Assembly: GCF_024666615.1 (NCBI RefSeq)
Contig: NZ_CP088297.1
Span: 1,302,001 to 1,366,000 of the forward strand
From: Aquabacterium sp. J223
Lineage (GTDB): Bacteria > Pseudomonadota > Gammaproteobacteria > Burkholderiales > Burkholderiaceae_C
DNA length: 64,000 nucleotides
Direction of reading: 5' to 3'
Positions 36,515 to 46,420 of this stretch are shown here, in pieces. Below the pieces are notes generated by a model. That model was not told the DNA's origin. It was given only the letters and a program-made list of their open reading frames with translations, and searched no databases. Each line of letters begins with the position of its first letter. Position 1 is the stretch's first letter. The position numbers were made by a program, and so were the translations under genes.

Positions 36515-37135
36515 ATGACCTTCCTGTTCAAGCCCCTCCTGGCCGGCGCCTTGCTGGCCGTCACCGCCGCGGCGCAGGCCGACGCGGTGGACACGCTGCG
36601 CGAGTTCGTGCGCGAGGTGAAGAGCGGCCGCGCCGCCTTCACGCAGACGGTGACGTCGCCCGACGGCGCCCGCCGCAAGAGCTCGTCCGGCCAGTTCGAG
36701 TTCTCGCGGCCCGACCGCTTCCGCTTCAGCTACGCCAAGCCGTTCGAGCAGAGCATCGTCGCCGACGGCGAAAAGGTCTGGATCTACGACGCCGACCTGA
36801 ACCAGGCCAGCTCGCGGCGGCTGAGCAGCGCGCTCGGCGCGACGCCGGCGGCGCTGCTGGCCGGCGGTTCGCTCGACAAGGACTTCGTGCTCACCGCCGA
36901 AGGGCCGCAGCCCGACGGGCTGGAGTGGGTGTTGGCCAAGCCCCGCACGGCCGACGGCACGCTGCGCGAGCTGCGCATCGGCTTCAAGGGCCGCACGCCG
37001 GCCGCGCTCGACATCCTCGACGGCTTCGGCCAGCGCTCGCGCCTGCAGTTCACCGACTTCCAGGCCAACGTCGGCCTGCCGCCGGCCAGCTTCCGCTTCG
37101 TGCTGCCCAAGGGCGCCGAGCTGATCGAGCAGTAG
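36515..37135 (+). CDS. lolA: outer-membrane lipoprotein carrier protein LolA
   Basis: The protein has 206 residues from the ATG at 36515, which gives a normal signal peptide (FKPLLAGALLAVTAAAQA). The frame is open to 36452, but that adds 21 residues before the signal. The mature part shows LREFVREVKSGRAAFTQTVT, SSGQFEFSRPDRFRFSYAKP, EQSIVADGEKVWIYDADLNQ and RLQFTDFQANVGLP, the LolA pattern. It ferries lipoproteins from LolCDE to the outer membrane. The position after ftsK is widely conserved. Confidence 0.94.
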   Translation: MTFLFKPLLAGALLAVTAAAQADAVDTLREFVREVKSGRAAFTQTVTSPDGARRKSSSGQFEFSRPDRFRFSYAKPFEQSIVADGEKVWIYDADLNQASSRRLSSALGATPAALLAGGSLDKDFVLTAEGPQPDGLEWVLAKPRTADGTLRELRIGFKGRTPAALDILDGFGQRSRLQFTDFQANVGLPPASFRFVLPKGAELIEQ

Positions 37136-37142
37136 CGGCGGC

Positions 37143-37177
37143 CTCAGCCGGCGCCGGGCTGGCCCAAGCCGGCTGAG
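37143..37177. terminator. hairpin between convergent lolA and the chemoreceptor
   Basis: CTCAGCCGGC (37143-37152) and GCCGGCTGAG (37168-37177) form a 10-bp inverted repeat. A second C5/G5 hairpin follows. There is no T-run, so termination from either side is likely but not certain. Confidence 0.45.
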
Positions 37178-37223
37178 CGCCCCCGCCGGGGGTGGTGTCC
37201 GGTGCCCCGGGCGCCCGGGGGCT

Positions 37224-38796
37224 TCATCTCACGCCTTCGCGCAGCCGGAACACCGCGACCGCCTGCACCAGCGCCTGCGCCTGCTGCGACAGGTTGTCCG
37301 CCGCCGCGGCGCTGTGCTGCACCAGGCTGGCGTTCTCGCGGGTGCTGCGGTCCATGTCGGTCACCGCCTGGTTGACCTGGCCCAGGCCCTCGCCCTGCGT
37401 GCGGCTGGAGTCGCTGATCGCCTGCACGATGCCGCTCACCCGCTCGATGGCCTGCACGATCTCGTGCATGGTGCCGCCGGCCTGGTCGACCAGCGTCGAG
37501 CCCTGCTCGACCCGCTCGACGCTGGTGCCGATCAACTGCTTGATCTCGCGGGCCGCCTCCGCCGAGCGCTGCGCCAGCGTGCGCACCTCGCCGGCGACGA
37601 CGGCGAAGCCGCGGCCCCTGCTCGCCGGCGCGGGCGGCTTCCACCGCCGCGTTCAGCGCCAGGATGTTGGTCTGGAAGGCGATGCCGTCGATGACGCCGG
37701 TGATGTCAGCGATGCGGCGCGACGCCTCGCTGATGCCCTGCATGGTCGCCACCACCTCGGACACCACCTGCCCGCCGCGCGCCGCGACCTGGGACGCCGA
37801 CAGCGCCAGCTGGCGCGCCTGCACCGCGTCGGCCTCGTTGCGCTGCACCGTCTGGTGCAGCTGCGACACCGAGGCGGTGGCCTGCTGGAGCGACGCGGCC
37901 TGCGCGTCGGTGCGGTCGCGCAGGGCGCCGTTGCCTTCGGCGATGCCGCTGCTCGAGCGGGCGACGCGCTCGGCGTTCTCGCGCACGCCGTGCACCGCCT
38001 GCTGCAGCGACTGCTGCATCTCGTGCAGCGACCGCAGCAGGGCGCCGATCTCGTCGTCGCGCCGGGCGTCCAGCAACACCGTCAGGTCACCGGTGGCGAT
38101 GCGCCGGCTGGCCTCCACCGCCTGGGCCAGCGGCCGGCCGATGGCGCGGGCCAGGCCCACCGCCAGCACCACGCCGAAGGCCAGCGCGACCAGGCCGCCG
38201 GCGGTCATGACGAAGGTGGTCGTCCGGCGCAGGCTGGCCGACTGCTCGGCCAGCGTGTGCTGCAGCGCCTTCTCGGCCTGCTCGATGGCCTTCGCCTCCT
38301 CGCGGATGGCATCGGTGGCCTTCTTGTCGCGGCCCTCGGAGAACTGGGCCACCAGCTCCTCGGTGCCGCTCATCAACTGGGTGGCGTCGCGGCGGGCGGC
38401 GATGAGCTTGTCCGCCACCTCGGCGAAGGCCGTCGCGGCGTCGGCCAGCCGCTGCAGCCGTTCCAGCTGGGCGGTCTGCCCGGCCAGCGCGGTCTTCGCC
38501 TCGTCGAGGTGCTGGGCGTAACGCTGCCGGCCCTGCGTGAACGGCTCCAGGAAGGGCTCCTTGCCGCTGGCCACGAAGCCGCGCAGGCCGGTTTCCATGT
38601 TCACCACGTCCAACAGCAGCGCCTGCACCAGCTCGATGCGGCGGCTGGCCGTCTCCCGCTGCTCGTCGGCACGGCCGAGCTGCCCGAAGCTGGTCAGCGC
38701 CAGCCCCAGCACCACGGCCATGGTGCCCAGCACCAGGCCGAAGCCGGCGATCAATTGCGTGCCGATCCTGAGTCGGCGCCACGTCGTCAGTCCCAT
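37224..38796 (-). pseudogene. methyl-accepting chemotaxis protein, one frameshift
   Basis: It starts at ATG 38796 (MGLTTWRRLRIGTQLIAGFG). A first transmembrane helix, a four-helix-bundle sensor with a CHASE3-like pattern (LLLDVVNMETGLRGFVASGK), a second helix near residue 195 and HAMP are followed by the signalling domain. That domain reads normally up to [17 protein letters not shown], then shifts. Removing one G from the G4 run at 37615-37618 (minus strand) restores [20 protein letters not shown], the most conserved part of all chemoreceptors, and the frame then runs to 37224 for 523 residues. The gene is probably intact in the cell. It is convergent with lolA and divergent from rarA. Confidence 0.82.
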
Positions 38797-38918
38797 CGAA
38801 GGGCCTCCCTGTTCGTTGTCCACCGTTGACGGCGTTTCCCTGCGCCGCTTGAGGCCGCCGGCGGCATTGTCGTGAACTGCGGCACGCGCCACGCGCGGGC
38901 TGCCACAATCCCCGCGCG

Positions 38919-40271
38919 ATGGAAGCGCTGTCCCTGCCGTTGGAGGACGACCCGCCGCCGGCCCCTCGGGGGTCGGCCGCCGCTGTGCCGTCGGCGCCGC
39001 TGGCCGAACGCCTGCGGCCGCGCACGCTGGACGAGGTGATCGGCCAGCGCCACCTGCTCGGCCCTGGGCGGCCGTTGCGCACGGCCTTCGAATCCGGCCG
39101 GCTGCACTCGATGATCCTGTGGGGGCCGCCGGGGGTCGGCAAGACGACGCTGGCGCGGCTGGTGGCCGGTGCCTTCGACGCCCAGTTCATCGCCATCTCG
39201 GCGGTGCTGGGCGGCGTCAAGGACATCCGCGACGCGGTGGAGCGGGCGCAGGCGGCGCAGAAGAGCCACCGGTCGACGGTGGTCTTCGTCGACGAGGTGC
39301 ACCGCTTCAACAAGGCGCAGCAGGACGCCTTCCTGCCGCACGTCGAATCGGGCCTGTTCACCTTCATCGGCGCCACCACCGAGAACCCGTCCTTCGAGGT
39401 CAACGCGGCGCTGCTGTCGCGGGCCACGGTGCACGTGCTGCAGGCGCTGGACGAGACCGACATGGCCGAAATGCTGGCCCGCGCGCAGGCGGCGCTCGGC
39501 GCGCCGCCGCTGACCGAGGTGGCGCGCGAGCGGCTGGTGCGCTATGCCGACGGCGACGCACGGCGCCTGCTCAACGCCTACGACACCCTGGTCGCGCTGG
39601 CACCCGCGGGCACGGTGCTGGACGAGGCGGCGCTGGAGCAGGCGCTGGGCGAGCAGATGCGCCGCTTCGACAAGGGCGGCGACCAGTTCTACGACGCCAT
39701 CTCGGCGCTGCACAAGTCGGTGCGCGGCTCCGACCCGGACGCGGCCCTGTACTGGTTCGTGCGCATGGTCGACGGCGGCGCCGACCCGCGTTACCTTGCG
39801 CGGCGGCTGGTGCGCATGGCCAGCGAGGACATCGGCCTGGCCGACCCGCGCGCGCTGCGCCTGGCGCTGGACGCCGCCGAGACCTACGAGCGCCTCGGCT
39901 CGCCCGAAGGCGAGCTGGCGCTGGCGCAGGCGGTGGTCTACCTGGCCGTGGCCGCCAAATCGAACGCGGTGTACGCCGCCTTCAACGAGGCCAAGGCCTT
40001 CGTCAAGCGCGACGGCTCGCGGCCGGTGCCCCCGCACCTGCGCAACGCCCCGACGAAACTGATGAAGGACCTCGGCCATGGCGAGGGCTACCGCTACGCG
40101 CACAACGAGGCCGGCGGCTTCGCGGCCGGCGAGCGCTACCTGCCCGACGGCCTGGCCCCGGACTTGCACTTCTACCGGCCGGTGGACCGCGGGCTGGAAC
40201 TGCGCATCGGCGAGCGCCTGGCCGAGCTGCGGCGGCTGAACGCCGAAGCGCAGGCGCCGTCGGGCCACTGA
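38919..40271 (+). CDS. rarA: replication-associated recombination protein A (MgsA/RarA AAA+ ATPase)
   Basis: The 450-residue clamp-loader-like ATPase acts at stalled replication forks. Walker A is GPPGVGKTTLARL (about 69-81), Walker B is VVFVDEVHRFNKAQQDAFLP, and sensor 1 is FIGATTENPSFEV. The C-terminal part (DKGGDQFYDAISALHKSVRG, RMASEDIGLADPRAL, NAVYAAFNEAK) is the RarA tetramer domain. livH follows 25 bases later. Confidence 0.95.
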   Translation: MEALSLPLEDDPPPAPRGSAAAVPSAPLAERLRPRTLDEVIGQRHLLGPGRPLRTAFESGRLHSMILWGPPGVGKTTLARLVAGAFDAQFIAISAVLGGVKDIRDAVERAQAAQKSHRSTVVFVDEVHRFNKAQQDAFLPHVESGLFTFIGATTENPSFEVNAALLSRATVHVLQALDETDMAEMLARAQAALGAPPLTEVARERLVRYADGDARRLLNAYDTLVALAPAGTVLDEAALEQALGEQMRRFDKGGDQFYDAISALHKSVRGSDPDAALYWFVRMVDGGADPRYLARRLVRMASEDIGLADPRALRLALDAAETYERLGSPEGELALAQAVVYLAVAAKSNAVYAAFNEAKAFVKRDGSRPVPPHLRNAPTKLMKDLGHGEGYRYAHNEAGGFAAGERYLPDGLAPDLHFYRPVDRGLELRIGERLAELRRLNAEAQAPSGH

Positions 40272-40296
40272 CCCTTCAAACCACCGCGATCCCCCA

Positions 40297-41220
40297 ATGG
40301 ACCTCTTCCTTCAGCAGGTGATCAACGGCCTCGTGCTGGGCAGCATGTACGCGCTCATCGCACTCGGCTACACCATGGTCTACGGCATCGTGAACCTCAT
40401 CAACTTCGCCCACGGCGAGGTGCTGATGGTCGGGGCGCTGACCAGTTGGACGGTGGTCACGCTGCTGGCCGACAGCGGCCTGCCCGGCCCGGCGCTGCTG
40501 CTGGCCGGCCTGCTGGTGGCGATGGTGGTCTGCGGCGCGTTGAACTTCACCATCGAGAAGATCGCCTACCGGCCGCTGCGCAATGCGCCGCGGCTGGCGC
40601 CGCTGATCACCGCCATGGGCATGAGCCTGCTGCTGCAGACGCTGGCGATGATTGTCTGGAAGCCCGAGTACAAGTCCTTCCCCATCCTGCTGCCCGACGA
40701 GCCGTTCGAGATCGGCGACGCGGTGATCAACCCGACCCAGGTGCTGATCCTCGTGCTGACCGCGCTGGCGCTGGTCACCTTGAGCTGGCTGGTCAACCGC
40801 ACCTCGCTGGGCCGCGCCATGCGCGCCACCGCCGAGAACCCGCGCGTCGCGGCGCTGATGGGCGTGCGGCCCGACACCGTCATCTCGGCCACCTTCGTCA
40901 TCGGCGCGGTGCTGGCGGCGCTGGCCGGCGTGATGTGGGCGGCCAACTACGGCTCGGTGCAGCACAGCATGGGCTTCCTGCCCGGGCTCAAGGCCTTCAC
41001 CGCGGCGGTGTTCGGCGGCATCGGCAACCTGGCCGGGGCGGTGGTGGGCGGTCTGCTGCTGGGCCTCATCGAATCGCTGGGCGCCGGCTACATCGGCCAG
41101 CTCACCGGCGGGGTGCTGGGCAGCCACTACCAGGACATCTTCGCCTTCGTCGTGCTCATCCTGGTGCTGACCCTGCGGCCGCAGGGCCTGCTCGGCGAGC
41201 GGGTGGCGGACCGGGCCTGA
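40297..41220 (+). CDS. livH: branched-chain amino acid ABC transporter permease LivH
   Basis: The 307-residue inner-membrane permease opens with FLQQVINGLVLGSMYALIALGYTMVYGI, the LivH signature. Eight hydrophobic segments are visible. The coupling region is RAMRATAENPRVAALMGV. It pairs with LivM to import branched-chain amino acids or related compounds (some LivH sets take urea or aromatics). No LivK receptor is in the window, so the substrate is set by a gene elsewhere. Confidence 0.93.
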   Translation: MDLFLQQVINGLVLGSMYALIALGYTMVYGIVNLINFAHGEVLMVGALTSWTVVTLLADSGLPGPALLLAGLLVAMVVCGALNFTIEKIAYRPLRNAPRLAPLITAMGMSLLLQTLAMIVWKPEYKSFPILLPDEPFEIGDAVINPTQVLILVLTALALVTLSWLVNRTSLGRAMRATAENPRVAALMGVRPDTVISATFVIGAVLAALAGVMWAANYGSVQHSMGFLPGLKAFTAAVFGGIGNLAGAVVGGLLLGLIESLGAGYIGQLTGGVLGSHYQDIFAFVVLILVLTLRPQGLLGERVADRA

Positions 41221-41232
41221 GGGGCGACGACC

Positions 41233-42363
41233 ATGAAGAAGCACGTCCTGCTCGTGGTGGCCGGTGCGCTGTTCCTGCTGCTGCTGCCGCTGGCGCTGCA
41301 GCCCCTGGGCAACGCCTGGGTGCGCATCCTCGACATCGCGCTGCTGTACATGCTGCTGGCGCTCGGCCTGAACATCGTCGTCGGCTACGCCGGGCTGCTC
41401 GACCTGGGCTACGTCGCCTTCTACGCGGTGGGCGCCTACCTGTTCGGCCTGCTCGCCAGCCCCCACCTGTCGGAGACCTTCGAGGGCTTCAAGGCCGCCT
41501 TCCCCAATGGCCTGCACCTGCCGTTCTGGCTGGTCATCCCCATCGGCGCGCTGCTGGCGGGCCTCTTCGGCGTGGTGCTGGGGGCGCCGACGCTGAAGCT
41601 GCGCGGCGACTACCTCGCCATCGTGACGCTGGGCTTCGGCGAGATCATCCGCGTCTTCCTGAACAACCTGGAAGCGCCGGTCAACATCACGAACGGGCCG
41701 AAGGGCCTGTCGCAGATCGACCCCATCCGCCTGTTCGGGCTCAACCTCGGCCGGCCGCTGGAGATCGGCGGCCACACGCTGGCGTCGGTCACGCTGTACT
41801 ACTACTTCTTCCTGCTGCTGGTGGTGCTGAGCGTGGTGATCTGCTGGCGGCTGGAGCGCTCGCGCATCGGCCGCGCCTGGATGGCCATCCGCGAGGACGA
41901 GGTGGCCGCGAAGGCCATGGGCCTGAACACCCGCAACCTGAAGCTGCTGGCCTTCGGCATGGGCGCCACCTTCGGCGGCGTCTCCGGCGTGCTCTTCGCG
42001 TCGTTCCAGGGTTTCGTCTCGCCGGAGTCGTTCTCGCTGCAGGAGTCGATCATGATCGTCGCCATGGTGGTGCTCGGCGGCCTCGGGCACCTGCCGGGCG
42101 TCATCCTCGGCGCGCTGCTGCTGGCCGCGCTGCCCGAGGTGCTGCGCTACGTGGCCGGGCCGCTGCAGCAGCTCACCGACGGCCGGCTCGACGCCTCCAT
42201 CCTGCGCCAGCTGCTGGTGGCGCTGGCGATGATCGGCATCATGCTGCTGCGCCCGCGCGGGCTGTGGCCCTCGCCGGAGCACCGCGGCGGCGCCAGCCCG
42301 TTGCCGACCACCATCGACACCGACGACGAGTTGGCCCACGCCGGCGAGGGGCGGCCCCGGTGA
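41233..42363 (+). CDS. livM: branched-chain amino acid ABC transporter permease LivM
   Basis: This is a 376-residue permease. The LivM core is intact: LALGLNIVVGYAGLLDLGYVAFYAVGAY, GDYLAIVTLGFGEIIRVFLN, and the coupling loop RAWMAIREDEVAAKAMGLNT. The extra N-terminal and central segments make it longer than LivH, as expected. The C-terminal 25 residues are polar. The stop overlaps the livG start by GTGA. Confidence 0.93.
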   Translation: MKKHVLLVVAGALFLLLLPLALQPLGNAWVRILDIALLYMLLALGLNIVVGYAGLLDLGYVAFYAVGAYLFGLLASPHLSETFEGFKAAFPNGLHLPFWLVIPIGALLAGLFGVVLGAPTLKLRGDYLAIVTLGFGEIIRVFLNNLEAPVNITNGPKGLSQIDPIRLFGLNLGRPLEIGGHTLASVTLYYYFFLLLVVLSVVICWRLERSRIGRAWMAIREDEVAAKAMGLNTRNLKLLAFGMGATFGGVSGVLFASFQGFVSPESFSLQESIMIVAMVVLGGLGHLPGVILGALLLAALPEVLRYVAGPLQQLTDGRLDASILRQLLVALAMIGIMLLRPRGLWPSPEHRGGASPLPTTIDTDDELAHAGEGRPR

Positions 42364-43169
42364 GCGCGCCCATGACGCCGCCGGGCGACGTGGTGCTGCG
42401 GGTGGCGGGCGTGTCCAAGCGCTTCGGCGGCCTGCAGGCGCTGTCGGAGGTGGGCATGACCATCGAACGCGGCCAGGTCTACGGCCTGATCGGTCCCAAC
42501 GGCGCGGGCAAGACCACCTTCTTCAACGTCATCACCGGGTTGTACGTGCCCGACGCCGGCCGCTTCGAGCTGGCCGGCCAACCCTACCGCCCGAGCGCGG
42601 TGCACAAGGTGGCCCAGGCGGGCATCGCCCGCACCTTCCAGAACATCCGCCTCTTCGCCGAGATGACGGCGCTGGAGAACGTGATGGTCGGCCGCCACGC
42701 GCGCAGCCGCTCGGGCCTGGTCGGCGCGGTGCTGCGCACCGCCGGCTTCAGGCGCGAGGAGGCCGAGATCGCCGAACGTGCGCAGGCGCTGCTCGACTAC
42801 GTCGGCATCGGCCGCTACGCCCATTCGCGGGCGCGCACGCTGAGCTATGGCGACCAGCGCCGGCTGGAGATCGCCCGCGCCCTGGCCACCGAGCCGCAGC
42901 TGCTGGCGCTGGACGAACCGGCGGCCGGCATGAACGCCACCGAGAAGGTGGTGCTGCGGCAGCTCATCGAGCGGGTGCGCGCCGACGGCCGCACGGTGCT
43001 GCTGATCGAGCACGACGTCAAGCTGGTGATGGGCCTGTGCGACCGGGTGACGGTGCTCGACTACGGCAAGGTCATCGCCGAGGGCAGCCCGGCGCAGGTG
43101 CAGCGCGACCCGAAGGTGATCGAGGCCTACCTCGGCGCCCAGGCGGCGCAGGAGGTGCAGTCGGCATGA
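42360..43169 (+). CDS. livG: branched-chain amino acid ABC transporter ATPase LivG
   Basis: The ATPase has 269 residues. The GTG at 42360 overlaps the livM stop and is the likely start; an ATG 12 bases later is an alternative. Walker A is GPNGAGKTTFFN, the signature is LSYGDQRRLEIARA, Walker B is LLALDEPAAGMN and the H-loop is IEHDVKLVM. The Q-loop segment IARTFQNIRLFAEMTALENV and the C-terminal AEGSPAQVQRDPKVIEAYLG are typical of LivG. It overlaps livF by 4 bases. Confidence 0.93.
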   Translation: MSAPMTPPGDVVLRVAGVSKRFGGLQALSEVGMTIERGQVYGLIGPNGAGKTTFFNVITGLYVPDAGRFELAGQPYRPSAVHKVAQAGIARTFQNIRLFAEMTALENVMVGRHARSRSGLVGAVLRTAGFRREEAEIAERAQALLDYVGIGRYAHSRARTLSYGDQRRLEIARALATEPQLLALDEPAAGMNATEKVVLRQLIERVRADGRTVLLIEHDVKLVMGLCDRVTVLDYGKVIAEGSPAQVQRDPKVIEAYLGAQAAQEVQSA

Positions 43170-43889
43170 ACAACGCTTCACAGCCGCTGCTGGAGGTGCA
43201 GGGCCTGCGCGTGGCCTACGGTGGCATCCAGGCCGTCAAGGGCATCGACTTCGAGGTGCGCGAAGGCGAACTGGTGAGCCTGATCGGCGCCAACGGCGCC
43301 GGCAAGACCACCACGCTGAAGGCGCTGACCGCGCTGCTGACGCCGGCCGCCGGCGAACTGCGCTTCATGGGGCGGCCGCTGGCCGGACAGGGGGCCTGGG
43401 ACCTGGTGCGCCAGGGGCTGGTCATGGTGCCGGAAGGCCGCGGCACCTTCACCCGCATGACCATCGCCGAGAACCTGCAGATGGGCGCCTACGTGCGCCG
43501 CGACGCCGACGGCATCCAGGCCGACACCGAGCAGGTGTACGCGCTCTTTCCCCGGCTGGCCGAGCGCCGGACCCAGCTCGCCGGCACCCTGTCCGGCGGC
43601 GAGCAGCAGATGCTGGCGATGGGCCGCGCCCTGCTGGCCCGGCCCAAGCTGCTGCTGCTGGACGAACCGTCGATGGGCCTGTCGCCCATCATGGTCGACA
43701 AGATCTTCGAGGTCGTGGCCGACATCCACGCCCGCGGCACGACGGTGCTGCTGGTCGAGCAGAACGCCGCGCGGGCGCTGGCCCTGGCCGACCGGGGCTA
43801 CGTGCTCGACTCGGGCGAGATCGTGATGAGCGGTTCGGGGGGAGCTGCTGGCGGATCCCCGGGTGCGGGCGGCTTATCTCGGGGAGTGA
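43166..43889 (+). pseudogene. livF: branched-chain amino acid ABC transporter ATPase LivF, frameshift near the end
   Basis: The start ATG overlaps the livG stop. Walker A GANGAGKTTTLK, LSGGEQQMLAMGRAL, LLLLDEPSMGLSP and VEQNAARALALADRGYV are all intact. After EIVMSGSG the frame shifts in the G6 run 43837-43842, and the open frame then runs on into antisense of spoT. Removing one G gives ELLADPRVRAAYLGE and a stop at 43887-43889, the standard LivF ending, for 240 residues. A sequencing error is the likely cause; if real, only the last 15 residues change and the catalytic core is kept. Confidence 0.88.
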
Positions 43890-43938
43890 TGGGTGGTGCC
43901 GGGCGGCCCTTGGGCGCCTGTGCAAGCAAACGAACCAC

Positions 43939-46248
43939 TCAAGGCTTGATGCGGTGCGCCCGCAGCACCGCCGGCGACCGCTTCAACGTCCGCAACACGT
44001 CCGCCAGGTGCAGGCGGTCGCGCACGCTCAGCGACAACCGCAGCTCGGCCGTCTCGCCGGCGCGCTCGTCGCCCATGTCGATGTGGGTGATGTCGGCCTC
44101 GGCCTGGCTCACCGCCTGCGCCACCCGCGCCAGCACGCCCTTGCCGTTCTTCAGCAGCACCTGCACGCCGGTCTCGAAGGGTCGGGTCAGCTCCTCGGCC
44201 CATTCCACCTGCATCCAGTGCTCGCGGTCGCGCTCGAACAGGCGCCGGCCGATGCTGCAGTCGCCGGTGTGCACCATCAGCCCCTCGCCGCGGCCGAGGT
44301 AGCCGACGATGTGGTCGCCGGGGATGGGCTTGCAGCAGGGCGCCAGCTGCACCGACGCCCCTTCGCTGCCGTCCACCACCACCAGGCCCTGGCCCTGGTG
44401 GGGCACGCCCTCGTCGCTGCCGTACAGGCCCATGGACAGCGTTACCGCGTCCGGCCGCACGCCCTGCTCGACCATCAGCTGGGCCAGCCGCTTGGCGACG
44501 ATGGTGGCGATCTTGCGGCCGAGGCCGATGTCGATCAGCAGGTCGGCCCGGTTGCGCGCGCCGGCCCAGCGCGAAAGCTGCGCCCACAGCGCCACCGCCG
44601 CTTCGTCGCCCGGGTCGGCCGACGGCATGCGCAGCCCTTCGGCGCGCAGCGCCTGGGTCAGCAGCTTCTCGCCCAGCGCCTGCGACTCTTCCTGCTCCAG
44701 GTTCTTCAGGTAGTGGCGGATCTTCGAGCGCGCCCGGCCGGTGCGCACGAAGTTGAGCCAGCCCGGGTTGGGCCTGGCCCCGGGCGCGGTGATCACCTCC
44801 ACCACGTCGCCCGAGCGCAGCTCGGTGCGCAGGCCCACCGGCTCGCCGTTGACCGTCGCCGCCACGCAGTGGTCGCCGACGTCGGAGTGGATGGCGTAGG
44901 CGAAGTCCACCGGCGTGGCACCGCGCGGCAGCGCGAGGATCTTGCTCTTCGGCGTGAAGACGTAGACCGCGTCGGGGAAGAGGTCGATCTTCACGTGCTC
45001 CAGGAACTCGGTCGCGTCGCGCGTCTCGTCCTGGATGTCGAGCAGGCTCTGCAGCCAGCGCGCGCCCAGCCGCTGCGCCTCGCCGACCTGGTCGCCCTTG
45101 CCGTCGACCTTGTACAGCCAGTGCGCGGCGATGCCCTTCTCGGCCACCGCGTGCATCGGCTCGGTGCGGATCTGGAACTCCACCGGGGTGCCGAGCGGGC
45201 TGACCAGCGTGGTGTGCAGGCTCTGGTACCCGTTCGCCTTGGGGATGGCGATGTAGTCCTTGAAGCGGCCGGGCACCGGCTTGTAGAGCTGGTGCAGCAC
45301 GCCGAGCGCGAGGTAGCAGTCGTACAGCTGCGGCACGACGATGCGGAAGCCGAAGATGTCGTTGACCTGCGCGAAGCCGGCGTGCTTTTCCCGCATCTTG
45401 CGGTAGATGGAATACAGCGTCTTCTCGCGGCCGGTGACGTCGACCTTCAGCTTGGCGCCGGCGAAGGCCTTGAGCACGTCGCCGCGCACCCGTTCGACGA
45501 TGTCGCGCCGGTAGCCTCGGGCGCGCTGCAGCGCCTTGGCCAGCGCGGCATGCCGCCAGGGGTTGAGGTGCTCGAAGCTCAGCTCCTGCAGCTCGCGGTA
45601 GGTCTGGTTCAGGCCCAGGCGGTGGGCGATCGGTGCGTAGATCTCCAGCGTCTCGCGGGCGATGCGTTGGCGCTTGTTGGCCGCCATGGCGGCCATGGTG
45701 CGCATGTTGTGCAGCCGGTCCGCCAGCTTGATGAGGATGACGCGCACGTCGCGCGCCATCGCCAGCAGCATCTTGCGGAAGCTCTCGGCCTGCGACTCCT
45801 CGCGGGTGGAGAACTGCAGCTTGTCCAGCTTGGTCAGGCCGTCGACCAGGTCGGCGGTGGCGGTGCCGAAGCGCTCCACCAGCTCGGCCTTGGTGATGCC
45901 GCAGTCCTCCATCGCGTCGTGCATCAGCGCGGCCATGATGGCCTGGGCATCGAGCTTCCACTCGGCGCACAGGCCGGCCACCGCGATGGGATGGGTGATG
46001 TAGGGCACGCCGCTGGCGCGGAACTGCCCGAGGTGCGCCTCGTCGGCGAACTTGTAGGCCTCGCGCACCCGCTTGATGTCCGCCTTGGACAGGTAGTCCA
46101 GCCGCGAGGTGAGGGCGGCGAAGGAAGCGGCGGCCGAGTTGTTCGCGTGGTCGCCCGGTTTGTCCACCGCCGTGCCGGAGCCGCCGAAGCCGGGCAGGCC
46201 GGTCAGCGCGGCGGGCAGGTGGTCGACGGCGAAGGAGCGGATGCCCAT
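43939..46248 (-). CDS. spoT: bifunctional (p)ppGpp synthetase/hydrolase (SpoT/Rel)
   Basis: The 769-residue enzyme makes and degrades the stringent-response alarmone. The HD hydrolase domain (about 60-210) has the metal motif HDAMED and KLADRLHNMRTM, so hydrolase activity should be kept. The synthetase domain (about 250-360) has GREKTLYSIYRKM and RFKDYIAIPKANGYQSLHTT. TGS (VYVFTPKSKILALPRGATPVD) and a C-terminal ACT domain follow. The HD motif distinguishes it from RelA. A terminator-like hairpin separates it from rpoZ upstream, so it may also have its own promoter in the 172-base gap. Confidence 0.95.
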   Translation of the reverse strand: MGIRSFAVDHLPAALTGLPGFGGSGTAVDKPGDHANNSAAASFAALTSRLDYLSKADIKRVREAYKFADEAHLGQFRASGVPYITHPIAVAGLCAEWKLDAQAIMAALMHDAMEDCGITKAELVERFGTATADLVDGLTKLDKLQFSTREESQAESFRKMLLAMARDVRVILIKLADRLHNMRTMAAMAANKRQRIARETLEIYAPIAHRLGLNQTYRELQELSFEHLNPWRHAALAKALQRARGYRRDIVERVRGDVLKAFAGAKLKVDVTGREKTLYSIYRKMREKHAGFAQVNDIFGFRIVVPQLYDCYLALGVLHQLYKPVPGRFKDYIAIPKANGYQSLHTTLVSPLGTPVEFQIRTEPMHAVAEKGIAAHWLYKVDGKGDQVGEAQRLGARWLQSLLDIQDETRDATEFLEHVKIDLFPDAVYVFTPKSKILALPRGATPVDFAYAIHSDVGDHCVAATVNGEPVGLRTELRSGDVVEVITAPGARPNPGWLNFVRTGRARSKIRHYLKNLEQEESQALGEKLLTQALRAEGLRMPSADPGDEAAVALWAQLSRWAGARNRADLLIDIGLGRKIATIVAKRLAQLMVEQGVRPDAVTLSMGLYGSDEGVPHQGQGLVVVDGSEGASVQLAPCCKPIPGDHIVGYLGRGEGLMVHTGDCSIGRRLFERDREHWMQVEWAEELTRPFETGVQVLLKNGKGVLARVAQAVSQAEADITHIDMGDERAGETAELRLSLSVRDRLHLADVLRTLKRSPAVLRAHRIKP

Positions 46249-46372
46249 GGGCTCAATTTAGCCTGAGTTGCCGGTGCGCCGTGCCGGTGGCGTGCAAGCC
46301 AGCGTCGGGCGGGCGGCCATCGCCTGCCGGCCTGGGGCGGGGGGCAGACGGAGTGCCCGTCCGCACGCCGGA

Positions 46373-46398
46373 ATGAAAACGGGCGCCCTCAGGCGCCC
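46373..46398 (-). terminator. hairpin between rpoZ and spoT
   Basis: GGGCGCC and GGCGCCC (46381-46398) pair around CTCA. On the minus strand the stem is followed by GTTTTCATT. It lies 22 bases after the rpoZ stop and should end part of the gmk-rpoZ transcripts before spoT. Confidence 0.7.
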
Positions 46399-46420
46399 AT
46401 GTCGGCGGGGTGACCGGCGG

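Noticed and set aside
40276-42339. 687-codon open frame on the minus strand
   Set aside because: It is antisense to livH and livM, which have full family signatures. The translation is Gln/His/Arg-rich low complexity.
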